From: Aequorivita sp.
GTDB taxonomy: Bacteria; Bacteroidota; Bacteroidia; Flavobacteriales; Flavobacteriaceae
Direction of reading: 5' to 3'
Assembly (NCBI GenBank): GCA_030690315.1
Contig: JAUYGY010000024.1
Coordinates: forward strand, 1-64,000
Length of the DNA stretch: 64,000 nt
Below, in pieces: positions 50,686 through 60,291 of the stretch. Below the pieces are notes generated by a model. The model was not told the origin of the DNA. It saw only the letters and a program-made list of their open reading frames with translations, and did not search any database. Positions within the stretch are counted from its first letter, which is position 1. Every line of letters begins with the position of its first letter. The position numbers and the translations under genes are program-made.

Positions 50686-50714
50686 TTGCGTATTCAAAAA
50701 TTCATATACTTTTG
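50686..50714 (+). promoter_or_regulatory. Putative topA promoter
   Basis: TTG at 50686-50688 and TACTTTTG at 50707-50714 are 18 bases apart, close to the Bacteroidota consensus. The -7 element ends 20 bases before the topA ATG. Confidence 0.55.
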
Positions 50715-50734
50715 TAGCCATAACAAAAGAGCAT

Positions 50735-53251
50735 ATGGCAAAGAATTTAGTGATCGTTGAGTCCCCGGCAAAAGCAAAAACCATTGAAAAATTTCTTGGA
50801 AAAGATTTCAAGGTTTCCTCCAGTTTTGGGCACATTGCAGATCTTCCTTCCAAGGAATTGGGGGTGGATGTTGAAGGGAATTTCACACCTAAATACATAG
50901 TGAGCAGCGATAAGAAAAAGTTGGTGGCAGAATTGAAAGCACTTTCCAAAAAAGCTGAAATGGTTTGGCTGGCGAGTGATGAGGACCGTGAAGGAGAAGC
51001 TATCGCGTGGCATTTGGCAGAAGAGTTAAAGCTGGATAAAAACAAAACGAAACGGATTGTTTTTCACGAAATTACAAAAACGGCTATTTTAAAAGCCATT
51101 GAAAATCCGCGGCAAATTGATTATAATTTGGTGAACGCACAGCAAGCCCGACGTGTGTTGGATCGTTTGGTGGGTTACGAACTTTCACCCGTACTTTGGA
51201 AAAAAGTGAAAGGCGGTCTTTCCGCAGGCCGCGTGCAATCTGTTGCAGTGCGACTGATTGTGGAACGTGAGCGCGAAATTGAAGGTTTTACAGCGGTTGG
51301 ATCCTACAGGATTGATGCTGAATTTACCACAACTGAAGGCAGCAAATTCAAAGCAAAACTCCCAAAGAATTTTGATACGGAAGAAGAAGCACGCGAGTTT
51401 CTTCGGAAGAATTTGGGAGCGAATTATAAAATTTCAGATTTAACAAAAAAGCCTGCCAGCAAAAGTCCGGCGGCACCTTTTACCACTTCAACATTACAAC
51501 AGGAAGCCGCACGAAAGTTATATTTTTCAGTGGGAAAAACGATGACGATTGCACAACGTTTGTATGAAGCCGGTTTTATAACCTATATGCGTACCGATAG
51601 CGTGAATCTTAGTAACGACGCAAAAAACGCAGCGCAAAAGGAGATAATTTCTTCTTACGGAAAAGAATACAGCAAAATGCGCGATTACAAAGGAAAGAGC
51701 AAAGGAGCACAGGAAGCGCATGAGGCCATTCGCCCGACGGATATGTCTTTACATAATATTACCGGAGATCACGACCAAGCGCGTTTGTATGATTTAATTT
51801 GGAAACGAACGCTGGCCTCGCAAATGAGCGATGCGCAATTAGAGCGCACAAATGTTAAGATTGACGTACTTTCCAAGGAAAAAGTTTCAGAAAATTTTAC
51901 TGCAAATGGTGAAATGATAAAATTTGACGGTTTCCTAAAAGTGTATTTGGAAGGCACCGATTTTGAGGAAGAGGAGCAGGAAGGAATGTTGCCAAATATG
52001 AAAAACGGTGAATCGCTTCAAAATAATTATATAACCGCAACGGAACGTTTTACGCGCCCTCCGTACCGATACACGGAAGCTTCGTTGGTAAAACAATTGG
52101 AAGAACTTGGCATTGGCCGACCTTCAACTTATGCGCCAACTATTTCAACAATCATTAGCAGAAATTATGTTGAAAAAGGAACTGTTGAGGGTGTTGAACG
52201 CAAATATCTTCAGTTAACGCTTCAAAAGGAAAGCATAAAAGAGAAAACTTTAGCTGAAACAGTTGGTTCGGATAAAGGGAAATTGGTTCCCACAGATATT
52301 GGATTGATCGTAAATGACTTTTTGGTGGAGCATTTCGAAAATATTATGGATTATAATTTTACTGCAAAAGTAGAGCAGGATTTTGACGATATTGCCGAAG
52401 GAAAAGAGGAGTGGACAAAGATGATGAGGGATTTCTACGGAAAATTTCATCCACAAGTAGAGCATGTAGAAGAAAATGCAGACAGGGAAAGTGGCGAACG
52501 TATTCTTGGCGAAGATCCCCAAACAGGAAAAACCGTGTTGGTTCGTTTGGGCAAATATGGCCCGATGGCACAAATTGGAGCGCCGGACGATGAAGAAAAA
52601 AAATTCGCAAGCCTTCGTCCAGACCAGCAATTGCATTTGGTTACATTTGAAGAAGTAATGGATCTTTTTAAACTTCCGAAGACTTTGGGCGTTTATGAAA
52701 AAGAAGAAGTTGAGGTAAATAACGGCCGTTTTGGTCCTTATGTTCGTTTCGGAACAATCTTTATTTCACTTCCTAAAGGAATGGATCCTTTGGATGTGGA
52801 TATGGCTTTTGCAAAAGAACTTATTGAGGAAAAGAAAAAGACCGATGCTCCTATATTTATAGTGGAGGATCTGCCTGTTCAAAAGGGTGTTGGGCGTTTT
52901 GGTCCTTTCATAAAATGGAATAATATGTTCATTAACGTGAACAAAAAGTATGATTTTGACAATCTTTCAAAAGAAGATGTAAAAGAGCTTATCGAAGATA
53001 AAAAGCAAAAGGAAATTGATAAACTTATCAACGAATGGCCGGAAGAAAAAATCAGAATTGAAAAAGCGCGTTGGGGTCGTTTCAATCTTATAAAAGGAAA
53101 GACAAAAGTAGAACTTCCCAAGGGCACCGAAGCCGATAAAATAACTTTGGAAGAAGCAAAAGATTTGCTCGAGAAAAAAAGCCCGAAGAAAAAGACCGCT
53201 GCCAAAAAGAAAACAACAACCAGTAAAAAAGCTACAGCCAAGAAAAAATAA
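50735..53251 (+). CDS. topA: DNA topoisomerase I
   Basis: 838 residues. The TOPRIM domain starts NLVIVESPAKAKTIEKFLG and has LASDEDREGEAIAWHL; the active-site tyrosine is in EAGFITYMRTDSVNLS; GRPSTYAPTISTI follows. In place of classical zinc fingers the C-terminus carries repeated beta modules (TVLVRLGKYGPMAQIG, VNNGRFGPYVRFGTIFISLP, GVGRFGPFIKWNNMF, RWGRFNLIKG) and then a Lys/Ala/Thr histone-like tail of about 35 residues. It relaxes negative supercoils. The stop overlaps the next start (TAATG). Confidence 0.97.
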   Translation: MAKNLVIVESPAKAKTIEKFLGKDFKVSSSFGHIADLPSKELGVDVEGNFTPKYIVSSDKKKLVAELKALSKKAEMVWLASDEDREGEAIAWHLAEELKLDKNKTKRIVFHEITKTAILKAIENPRQIDYNLVNAQQARRVLDRLVGYELSPVLWKKVKGGLSAGRVQSVAVRLIVEREREIEGFTAVGSYRIDAEFTTTEGSKFKAKLPKNFDTEEEAREFLRKNLGANYKISDLTKKPASKSPAAPFTTSTLQQEAARKLYFSVGKTMTIAQRLYEAGFITYMRTDSVNLSNDAKNAAQKEIISSYGKEYSKMRDYKGKSKGAQEAHEAIRPTDMSLHNITGDHDQARLYDLIWKRTLASQMSDAQLERTNVKIDVLSKEKVSENFTANGEMIKFDGFLKVYLEGTDFEEEEQEGMLPNMKNGESLQNNYITATERFTRPPYRYTEASLVKQLEELGIGRPSTYAPTISTIISRNYVEKGTVEGVERKYLQLTLQKESIKEKTLAETVGSDKGKLVPTDIGLIVNDFLVEHFENIMDYNFTAKVEQDFDDIAEGKEEWTKMMRDFYGKFHPQVEHVEENADRESGERILGEDPQTGKTVLVRLGKYGPMAQIGAPDDEEKKFASLRPDQQLHLVTFEEVMDLFKLPKTLGVYEKEEVEVNNGRFGPYVRFGTIFISLPKGMDPLDVDMAFAKELIEEKKKTDAPIFIVEDLPVQKGVGRFGPFIKWNNMFINVNKKYDFDNLSKEDVKELIEDKKQKEIDKLINEWPEEKIRIEKARWGRFNLIKGKTKVELPKGTEADKITLEEAKDLLEKKSPKKKTAAKKKTTTSKKATAKKK

Positions 53252-54414
53252 TGATAGAATTTTTATCTCCAGTTTCAAAAAAAGTAATGGCGCATCGGGA
53301 AATTTTGCCACCCGGAACGCTTGGGAAACAAATTGAAACCCATTCTAAAATTGGGGAATTACCAAATTTAAAAGATGTTAAGTTTGCCCTTTTGGGGATT
53401 AAAGAAAACCGGGCCGATGTAGATTTCATCGGGGCAGAAATATCTTTTGATTCGTACAGAAAAGCTTTATACTCTCTTTATCCAGGCAATTGGAATTACA
53501 AAATAATTGACCTTGGCGATATTGAAAAAGGCGAAACTGCAGAGGATACCCGCTTTGCCGCCAAAGAAGTTATAGCCGCCCTATTGAAAAAAAACATCCT
53601 CCCAATTATTCTTGGGGGAAGCCAGGATTTGGCTTATGCACAATATCGCGCGAACGATGTTTTGGATAAAATGGTTAATATTGTAAACATAGATAACCGC
53701 TTTGATCTTGGGAATGCAGAATTGCCAATGTCCAATAAATCCTACGTTGGGAAAATGGTTGTTGCTAAGCCGTACAATCTGTTTAATTATAGCGTCTTGG
53801 GGTATCAGTCTTTTTTTAATGCCCCACAGGAAATTGCTTTGATGGATAAGTTGTTTTTTGATGCATATAGATTGGGTGCCGTTACTGCAGATATTACTAT
53901 TGTAGAGCCTATAATGCGCGATGCCGATATAGTGACACTGGATGTTACAGCAATAAAAAGTGCGGAACTAAGTTATAAAAATAATGACAGCCCCAATGGT
54001 TTTGATGGCCGCGAAATCTGTGCAATTTCACGTTATGCGGGGATTAGCAATAAAGTAAAGTCCTTTGGCGTTTATGAATTAAGCAATTCCATCGAAAGCA
54101 AAAGTGGGGCAATGTTGGTGGCACAAATACTTTGGTATTTTATTGAAGGCTTTAATTTTAGGGTAGATGATGATGATTTCAATAACGAAAATCTTTTTAC
54201 TTCCTATAATGTGCCAGTTGAAGATGAGGTCTTGGAATTCAAAAAAAGCAATAAAACAGAAAGATGGTGGATTGTTTTGCCATTTATTTCAAATGCTAAT
54301 AATAAATTATTAAGACAAACGTTATTACCTTGCACTTATGGCGAATATTTGAGTGCATGTAATCAGGAAATTCCTGAACGGTGGTTGAAAGCCCGCCACA
54401 AAAATGAAGTATAA
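53251..54414 (+). CDS. Ureohydrolase-fold protein without metal ligands (formimidoylglutamase-like)
   Basis: 387 residues with the arginase/agmatinase fold: PIILGGSQDLAYA at 118-130, NIVNIDNRFDLG at 143-154 and IVTLDVTAIKSAE at 227-239. The active-site motifs are degraded: GG(D/E)HS is GGSQD (His lost), D-A-H-x-D is DNRFD (His lost) and D-x-D-x-x-D is DVTAIK (two Asp lost). Compare the intact agmatinase at 35636. Database names for this group often read formimidoylglutamase, but catalysis looks impossible. The gene is coupled to topA by one base and precedes gldK by 113 bases, a position that is conserved near gldK in Flavobacteriia as far as I recall. A role with the gliding machinery is possible. 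Confidence 0.85.
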   Translation: MIEFLSPVSKKVMAHREILPPGTLGKQIETHSKIGELPNLKDVKFALLGIKENRADVDFIGAEISFDSYRKALYSLYPGNWNYKIIDLGDIEKGETAEDTRFAAKEVIAALLKKNILPIILGGSQDLAYAQYRANDVLDKMVNIVNIDNRFDLGNAELPMSNKSYVGKMVVAKPYNLFNYSVLGYQSFFNAPQEIALMDKLFFDAYRLGAVTADITIVEPIMRDADIVTLDVTAIKSAELSYKNNDSPNGFDGREICAISRYAGISNKVKSFGVYELSNSIESKSGAMLVAQILWYFIEGFNFRVDDDDFNNENLFTSYNVPVEDEVLEFKKSNKTERWWIVLPFISNANNKLLRQTLLPCTYGEYLSACNQEIPERWLKARHKNEV

Positions 54415-54449
54415 TCTAACAAGACTAGTAAAAACGAGGATTAAGGGTT

Positions 54450-54493
54450 TTTCAAAAAAAAATTGTTTTTTTGAAATTTTATAGATAGGTTTA
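54450..54493 (+). promoter_or_regulatory. A/T hairpin and possible promoter before gldK
   Basis: TTTCAAAAAAA and TTTTTTTGAAA (54450-54476) form a perfect 11-bp stem with loop AATTG. The loop TTG (54463-54465) and TAGGTTTA at 54486-54493 could serve as -33 and -7 promoter elements (20-base spacing). The two readings, terminator or promoter, are not exclusive. Confidence 0.35.
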
Positions 54494-54527
54494 CGCCCTT
54501 GAATCTCGAAATTTAACCTAAATACTT

Positions 54528-55901
54528 ATGAAGAAGTTTATTGCATTAACTGCGATTATTGCCTTTTTGTTCAGTTGTAACTCCGGAGACCGGGGAGAAC
54601 TGGTTGGGGCAAAAGGCAAAAAATGGTATCCACAAAAACCATTCGGAATGACGCTTATCTCAGGTGGATCCTTCCTTATGGGTAAAAGTGATGACGATTT
54701 TGTTGCTGTAAATGATGCGCCAACTAAGACCGTTACCGTTCGTTCCTTTTATATGGACGAAACCGAAATAACCAATGCTGAGTATCGCCAATTTGTTAAC
54801 TGGGTTCGAGATTCCACAGTTAGATTGCGTCTTGCAATTATGGCTGACGAAAATGGCGCCACTCCCGGCGATGGTGGAATAGGTGAATTTGCCTTTGTTG
54901 ATCAAGAGAGTGAGGAAATGACCCCGTATCAACAATATATGTATGACAATTATTTCGGCATGGGCGAAGATTACTACGCCGGACGAAAGTTGAACGATAA
55001 GGTTGATTTAATTTGGGACACTGCCGAATATCCAGACGAGTTCTATTCTGAAGTAATGGACACAATGTACATTCCTATTGAAGAAGCATACAACGGGCAG
55101 CGTACCATTGATGTTAGTAAATTGAATTTCCAATATACCTATATGGATATTCAATCTGCAGCACGAGATAATACAAAAAGAAGAAAAGATTTCATCAAAA
55201 AAGAAGAAATAAATATTTATCCTGACACTACCGTGTGGATTAAAGATTTCAACTATTCTTATAATGAGCCAATGCACAATGACTATTTTTGGCATGAAGC
55301 TTATGGAGATTATCCAGTGGTGGGCGTAAACTGGAAACAGGCTAAAGCTTTCTGCGCATGGAGAACACTTTACAAAAACTCATACCAAAAATCCAAAAAG
55401 AGTAATTTCGTTAATTCCTTCCGTCTTCCAGGTGAAGCAGAATGGGAATATGCCGCACGTGGCGGTCTAGAATCTGCAACTTATCCTTGGGGTGGTCCTT
55501 ATGCAAAAAACGACCGTGGTTGCTTTATGGCTAACTTTAAGCCATTGCGTGGTGATTATGCCGCCGATCAAGCCCTTTATACAGTGGAAGCGGATGCTTA
55601 TGAGCCAAACGATTATAATTTGTACAACATGTCTGGAAATGTTTCAGAATGGGTAGCTTCTTCTTATGATCCTGCTTCCTATGATTACACTTCAACAATG
55701 AACCCAAATGTGAACGATGACGAAAATATGCGTAAAGTGGTTCGTGGAGGTTCTTGGAAAGATGTGGCCTACTTCCTTCAGGTAAGTACCCGTGATTATG
55801 AATATGCAGATTCAGCCAGAAGTTATATTGGCTTCAGAACTGTACAAGACTATATGGGTACTGATATTACTTTAAACCAAAACTTTGGCGATGCTCGCTA
55901 A
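54528..55901 (+). CDS. gldK: Gliding motility lipoprotein GldK
   Basis: 457 residues. Lipobox AFLFSC gives Cys17. The body is a formylglycine-generating-enzyme-like (FGE-sulfatase) domain: PFGMTLISGGSFLMGKSDDD, VRSFYMDETEITNAEYRQF, YPVVGVNWKQAKAFCAWR, FRLPGEAEWEYAARGG, YNMSGNVSEWVASSY, VVRGGSWKDVAYFLQVSTRD and GFRTVQDYMG. GldK forms a ring with GldN at the periplasmic side of the outer membrane in the T9SS trans-envelope complex. It is the first gene of gldKLMN. Confidence 0.97.
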   Translation: MKKFIALTAIIAFLFSCNSGDRGELVGAKGKKWYPQKPFGMTLISGGSFLMGKSDDDFVAVNDAPTKTVTVRSFYMDETEITNAEYRQFVNWVRDSTVRLRLAIMADENGATPGDGGIGEFAFVDQESEEMTPYQQYMYDNYFGMGEDYYAGRKLNDKVDLIWDTAEYPDEFYSEVMDTMYIPIEEAYNGQRTIDVSKLNFQYTYMDIQSAARDNTKRRKDFIKKEEINIYPDTTVWIKDFNYSYNEPMHNDYFWHEAYGDYPVVGVNWKQAKAFCAWRTLYKNSYQKSKKSNFVNSFRLPGEAEWEYAARGGLESATYPWGGPYAKNDRGCFMANFKPLRGDYAADQALYTVEADAYEPNDYNLYNMSGNVSEWVASSYDPASYDYTSTMNPNVNDDENMRKVVRGGSWKDVAYFLQVSTRDYEYADSARSYIGFRTVQDYMGTDITLNQNFGDAR

Positions 55902-55965
55902 TATTCCCTTATTTACTAAACTAAATTAACCTTAACTAAACTTTCAACAAAAAAAATTAAGTATT

Positions 55966-56613
55966 ATGGCACAAGCAAAATCTTCAAAAAAACTATTTAA
56001 CATGGCCTATGGCCTTGGAGCATCCATTGTAATTTTAGGAGCACTTTTTAAAATCCTTCACTGGGAAATAGGTCCTTTAAATGGAGGGATTCTTTTAGCC
56101 GTGGGACTTATTACCGAAGCAATTATTTTTGCTATTTCCGCTTTTGAACCAGTAGATGACGATTTGGATTGGTCTTTGGTTTATCCAGAATTGGCTGGCG
56201 GTATTGGTCAGGACAGAAAGAAAAAAGAACCAGAAGATGCACAAGGACTTTTGTCTAAAAAATTAGACGAAATGCTTAAAGATGCACGCATAGATTCAGA
56301 ATTGATGGACAGTTTAACCACAAGCATCCGTTCTTTTGAAGGCGCTGCAAAAGGAATGGCTCCAACTGCCGAAGCGATGAACTCCACTAAAAAATACAGT
56401 GAAGAAATGGCACTTGCTGCCGCACAAATGGATTCATTGAATAGTCTTTACAAAGTACAGATTGAATCAACCAGTCGTCAAACAGTGGCAAATGAGCAGG
56501 TTGCTGAAAACGCAGAGCAATTAAAACAACAAATGCAGCACTTGGCTACCAACCTTTCATCTTTGAACGGTGTTTACGGAGGTATGCTATCTGCAATGAG
56601 CAATAGAAACTAA
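55966..56613 (+). CDS. gldL: Gliding motility protein GldL
   Basis: 215 residues. Two N-terminal transmembrane helices (MAYGLGASIVILGALFKIL and GGILLAVGLITEAIIFAIS) are followed by a cytoplasmic helical domain (LLSKKLDEMLKDARID, NAEQLKQQMQHLATNLSSL). Glu51 in the second helix (LITEAIIF) corresponds to the acidic residue implicated in proton-driven motor function. GldL with GldM forms the rotary motor that powers T9SS and gliding. It lies 64 bases after gldK. Confidence 0.97.
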   Translation: MAQAKSSKKLFNMAYGLGASIVILGALFKILHWEIGPLNGGILLAVGLITEAIIFAISAFEPVDDDLDWSLVYPELAGGIGQDRKKKEPEDAQGLLSKKLDEMLKDARIDSELMDSLTTSIRSFEGAAKGMAPTAEAMNSTKKYSEEMALAAAQMDSLNSLYKVQIESTSRQTVANEQVAENAEQLKQQMQHLATNLSSLNGVYGGMLSAMSNRN

Positions 56614-56654
56614 GATAGGTTTCACCTAATTATTAATCTTTAAAGAGAATAAAA

Positions 56655-58232
56655 ATGGCAGGAGGAAAACTATCCCCAAGGCAGAAGATGATTAACCTAA
56701 TGTATCTGGTTTTCATCGCGATGCTTGCATTAAACATGTCCAAAGAAGTATTATCGGCTTTTGGATTATTAAACGAAAAAATAACTGATGCTAACGTGTC
56801 AACTTCACAGCGAAATACTTCTTTTATGGAAGGTTTGGCTATGAAAGCAGCAGATGAGCCCGCACAATACGCAGCTGTTGAAGCTAAAGCAAAAGAAATT
56901 GCACAAATTTCAGATGATTTTGATTCCTATATTTCAACCCTTAAATCTGCTTCTATTGAAAAATTGGAAGATCCTACAGATTATGAGGTAATGGATAAAG
57001 CAGACTTTTTTGACCGACGTTTCTTCCAAGGAGATAACTATAAGCCAGAAGGCCAGGAGTTTTTAGATAAAATGAACGAATATCGCACCGAAATGGTTAC
57101 TATTCTTTCTGATACGGCTTTAGCAAAGGTTGCTGGTATCGAAGATATTAAAAAAGCGATTCAAGCTAATTTTTCTACAGAAGAAGTTACAAATAGAGAT
57201 GGAAAAAAAGTAGCATGGCTAAATTATAACTACGAAGGATTTCCTTTGGTTGCATCCTTAACTAAATTAACACAGATTCAAGCGGATATTAAAACTACAA
57301 AAAGTGAAGTTTTACAAAGAATGCTTGCTGGGCAAATGGCAGATGCATTATCATACGATAAATATTCAACCTTGTTGGAAACCTCAAAATCAGCATATTA
57401 TTCTGGCGAAATGTTTGACGGTGCTATTGTATTGGGTCGTACCGATGAAAGTACTAAACCAAAAAGGGCTGAACTTACATTAGATGGAAGAAAACTTGTT
57501 GAAGGAACTGATTATACCTTTGAGGGTGGTAGGATAAAAATGAATGTAAATGCTGGTTCTCCCGGTGATCATAAAATTGAAGGAACCTTATTTTATGGTG
57601 AAGATGGTGTAGAAACTCCTGTCGCGGTTGATCGGTCATTCGCTACAATCTCATTGCCAAATTCTGCAGTAATCGCTGCAGATAAAATGAACGTAGTTTA
57701 TCGTGGAGTGGACAACCCAATGACGGTTTCTATTCCTGGTATTCCAGATAATAAAGTAAATGCGTCTGCTGCTGGTCTATCAAAAGTTTCAGGAAGCAAG
57801 TATGTTATGCGCCCCGGAGCTGGTAGAACAGTTGTTATTTCGGCGAATGGAACATTACCTGATGGAAAAGCAGTAGGTTCAAAATCTGAATTCCGTATTA
57901 AGGATATTCCACCACCAGTAGGAGCAATCCGTGGTGAAACCGGAATCGTGAGGATGGAACGTGGAGGTCTTGAAATCTCTTCGATTTCCGCAGTTTTACA
58001 AGATTTTGATTTTGAACTAAATATTAATGTAACCGGTTTTAGCTTTAAAGTTTCTGGACAACCAACCGTTAAAGTAAACGGAACAAAACTGGATGCCGCT
58101 GCTAAAGGTGCCTTAAGAAGAGCACAGCGTGGAGATGCTGTTCAAATTTTTGATATAAATGCAAATCTTGCCGGAAATTCAGGTTATAAATTGAAAAAGA
58201 TATCTCCTGTAATTATTGAATTGACAAACTAA
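56655..58232 (+). CDS. gldM: Gliding motility protein GldM
   Basis: 525 residues. SPRQKMINLMYLVFIAMLALNMSKEVL is the single N-terminal transmembrane helix region (MINLMYLVFIAMLALNM); the rest is periplasmic, with a helical first domain and Ig-like domains toward the C-terminus (AELTLDGRKLVEGTDYTFEGG, VVYRGVDNPMTVSIPG, FEFELNINVTGF-like FDFELNINVTGFSF). GldM dimers extend across the periplasm and pass energy from GldL to the GldK/GldN ring. It is 41 bases after gldL. Confidence 0.97.
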   Translation: MAGGKLSPRQKMINLMYLVFIAMLALNMSKEVLSAFGLLNEKITDANVSTSQRNTSFMEGLAMKAADEPAQYAAVEAKAKEIAQISDDFDSYISTLKSASIEKLEDPTDYEVMDKADFFDRRFFQGDNYKPEGQEFLDKMNEYRTEMVTILSDTALAKVAGIEDIKKAIQANFSTEEVTNRDGKKVAWLNYNYEGFPLVASLTKLTQIQADIKTTKSEVLQRMLAGQMADALSYDKYSTLLETSKSAYYSGEMFDGAIVLGRTDESTKPKRAELTLDGRKLVEGTDYTFEGGRIKMNVNAGSPGDHKIEGTLFYGEDGVETPVAVDRSFATISLPNSAVIAADKMNVVYRGVDNPMTVSIPGIPDNKVNASAAGLSKVSGSKYVMRPGAGRTVVISANGTLPDGKAVGSKSEFRIKDIPPPVGAIRGETGIVRMERGGLEISSISAVLQDFDFELNINVTGFSFKVSGQPTVKVNGTKLDAAAKGALRRAQRGDAVQIFDINANLAGNSGYKLKKISPVIIELTN

Positions 58233-58256
58233 TTATTTGTATAAAACCCTATTCGT

Positions 58257-59156
58257 ATGAAGTTTAAAAATGTTGTTTTATGTGTTTTTGGTTTTGGAAT
58301 GGTTGTGGGTGCTACTGCACAAACAAATATTCTAAATGCTAAAATCCCTGAGGATATAGGGAAAAAGACCGAAGCACAGATAGCTTATGATAATGACGAG
58401 CCGTTGCCTTATGGTTATACGGACGAACGCGATGTGTTATGGTCCAAAACAACTTGGGAAATTATCGATCTTGATGAAAGAGTAAATTTTCCGTTGTATT
58501 ATCCTATAGATACAAACAACATTGGCTCAGACAGACGTTCGCTTTATGACGTTTTGGTGAAGAACATCAAAAACGGGAAAATTGAAAATGTGTATGCAGA
58601 TTCCTATTTTACCGAAAAACGTACCCTGCAGGATATTGAAGCCTCACTGGTTTACAGTGATACAACAGATTTAGGTATTGAACAATACAACGCCGAAGGA
58701 ACCGTAGATCCACAATACGTGCGTAGTTTTACACTGGATGCCGGTGATATTGAACAATGGAAAATTAGAGGATATTGGTATTTAGACAAGCGCCAAGGCG
58801 AACTTAAATATCGTTTATTGGGTATTTGCCCAGTAGCGAATGAAGCGCGTTCCAAGGCCTATCCAGAGGATGGATTAGATGCCAAAGTAGAGCTATTTTG
58901 GGTTTGGTTTCCTGGTGCCCGTGAAGTTTTGCACGAAGCCAAGGCCTTTAACCGAAAGAATACTTCGCAGCCCATTTCCTATGACCACCTGTTGAATGCA
59001 CGCCGTTTTCATGCGGTTATCTATAAGGAAGATAACGTGCAGGGAGATAGAAATGTGAAAGATTACATCAATGACAACGCGCTTATGCAGCTGTTGGAAT
59101 CTGAAAGAATCAAAGAACAAATACGAAATATTGAAATAGATTTGTGGAATTATTAA
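58257..59156 (+). CDS. gldN: Gliding motility protein GldN
   Basis: 299 residues. A signal peptide (FKNVVLCVFGFGMVVGATA) is followed by the GldN domain: ERDVLWSKTTWEIIDLDERV, FPLYYPIDTNN, IRGYWYLDKRQGELKYRLLG, ELFWVWFPGAREVLHEAKAF and SYDHLLNARRF. GldN binds GldK in the outer-membrane-associated ring of T9SS. It lies 24 bases after gldM and ends before a strong terminator. Confidence 0.97.
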   Translation: MKFKNVVLCVFGFGMVVGATAQTNILNAKIPEDIGKKTEAQIAYDNDEPLPYGYTDERDVLWSKTTWEIIDLDERVNFPLYYPIDTNNIGSDRRSLYDVLVKNIKNGKIENVYADSYFTEKRTLQDIEASLVYSDTTDLGIEQYNAEGTVDPQYVRSFTLDAGDIEQWKIRGYWYLDKRQGELKYRLLGICPVANEARSKAYPEDGLDAKVELFWVWFPGAREVLHEAKAFNRKNTSQPISYDHLLNARRFHAVIYKEDNVQGDRNVKDYINDNALMQLLESERIKEQIRNIEIDLWNY

Positions 59157-59182
59157 TCAGTTAATGTGTCCATAATTTGAAG

Positions 59183-59224
59183 AAAACCCTTCAAGTTTCT
59201 TTTCGGAAACTGAAGGGTTTTTTA
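59183..59224 (+). terminator. Terminator of the gldKLMN operon
   Basis: AAAACCCTTCA-A-GTTTC and GAAAC-TGAAGGGTTTT pair with a single bulged A and a short TTTTCG loop, followed by further T residues, 26 bases after the gldN stop. Confidence 0.93.
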
Positions 59225-59236
59225 GTTAAAAAAATA

Positions 59237-60280
59237 ATGATAGAAAAGGATTATATTATTGTAGGCCTCGGCATTGCTGGAATTAGTCTTTGCGAACAGC
59301 TCCAAAAACACGACAAAACCTTTTTAGTGATCGATAACGGTGAAGAAGGATCCACGGCAAAGTCTGGTGGCGTTTTTAACCCAACGGTGCTTAAACGTTT
59401 CACGGCGGCGTGGAATGCTGCTATTTTTTTTCCGGCTGCTATTTATTTTTATAGCCAACTTTCATTGAAACTTCAAAAAAATATATTCACAGAAACAGCA
59501 ATTCACAGAATTTTTAAAAGTGTTGAAGAACAAAACAATTGGACTGTTGCTAGCGACAAACGGGAATTGCAGGATTTTCTTTCTTCAAAATTTTTAAGGA
59601 ATACAAATAGCACCGTGGAAGCACCTTTCGGTTTTGGTGAAGTTTTGGGAACTGCGCAGATACATACAAACAATTTACTTTCTGGCTACCGAAATTATTT
59701 GATAAATCAAAATGTTATGCTCACTGAGGATTTTCAATATGATGCAATTCAACAGAAAGAGAACCGCGTGGTTTACAAAAACTTTTCAGCCAAAAAAATT
59801 ATTTTTACCGAAGGTTCAAAAGTGATTTACAATCCATTTTTCCCGAAACAGGCAATCATCGGCAACAAAGGCGAATACTTAATTATTAAAGCGCCTTCCT
59901 TAAAATTGGAGCAACTTTTAAAAGGCTCCATGTACATTATTCCTTTGGGAAATGACAAATACAAAGTGGGCGCAACCTATAGCCGCGATGATTATAGCCT
60001 AAATCCAACTTCCGAAGCAAAAGAAGAAATTCTTTCGAAAGTGAAAAGTTTTATTAATTGTCCTTTTGAAATAATAGGTCAAACTGCAGGAATTCGGCCA
60101 ACAACCAAAGACCACCGGCCACTATTGGGAAGTACGGATGAAAACCCAAATTTATTTTTCTTCAATGGTTTGGGGTCACGCGGATTTTTAATGGCACCAT
60201 TACTTGCTGAGATTCTTTTGAAAAATTTGGAAGAAAATCAGCCAATTCCAGCTGAAATGGATATTAAAAGAATGTTATAA
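59237..60280 (+). CDS. FAD-dependent oxidoreductase (DAO family)
   Basis: 347 residues from the ATG at 59237. A longer frame begins with a TTG inside the gldN terminator and is rejected. The Rossmann motif is IIVGLGIAGISLCEQL (G-x-G-x-x-G); EGSTAKSGGVFNPTVLKRF is the second FAD contact; YLIIKAPSL, GATYSRDDY and AGIRPTTKDHRPLLGS with FFNGLGSRGFLMAPLLAE close the FAD site as in glycine oxidase/MnmC-type enzymes. The substrate is an amine or amino acid; it is not identified. The gene is alone, convergent with DUF983. Confidence 0.88.
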   Translation: MIEKDYIIVGLGIAGISLCEQLQKHDKTFLVIDNGEEGSTAKSGGVFNPTVLKRFTAAWNAAIFFPAAIYFYSQLSLKLQKNIFTETAIHRIFKSVEEQNNWTVASDKRELQDFLSSKFLRNTNSTVEAPFGFGEVLGTAQIHTNNLLSGYRNYLINQNVMLTEDFQYDAIQQKENRVVYKNFSAKKIIFTEGSKVIYNPFFPKQAIIGNKGEYLIIKAPSLKLEQLLKGSMYIIPLGNDKYKVGATYSRDDYSLNPTSEAKEEILSKVKSFINCPFEIIGQTAGIRPTTKDHRPLLGSTDENPNLFFFNGLGSRGFLMAPLLAEILLKNLEENQPIPAEMDIKRML

Positions 60281-60291
60281 TATTTCTTAAA

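Noticed and set aside
53251..54414. Active formimidoylglutamase of histidine degradation
   Set aside because: Metal ligands are missing in all three motifs and no hut genes are adjacent.
54528..59156. gldKLMN as a new system
   Set aside because: It is the well-known type IX secretion and gliding motor cluster with normal gene order and intact motifs.
59177..59236. Longer start for the FAD oxidoreductase
   Set aside because: The extra codons begin with TTG and read through the gldN terminator hairpin.
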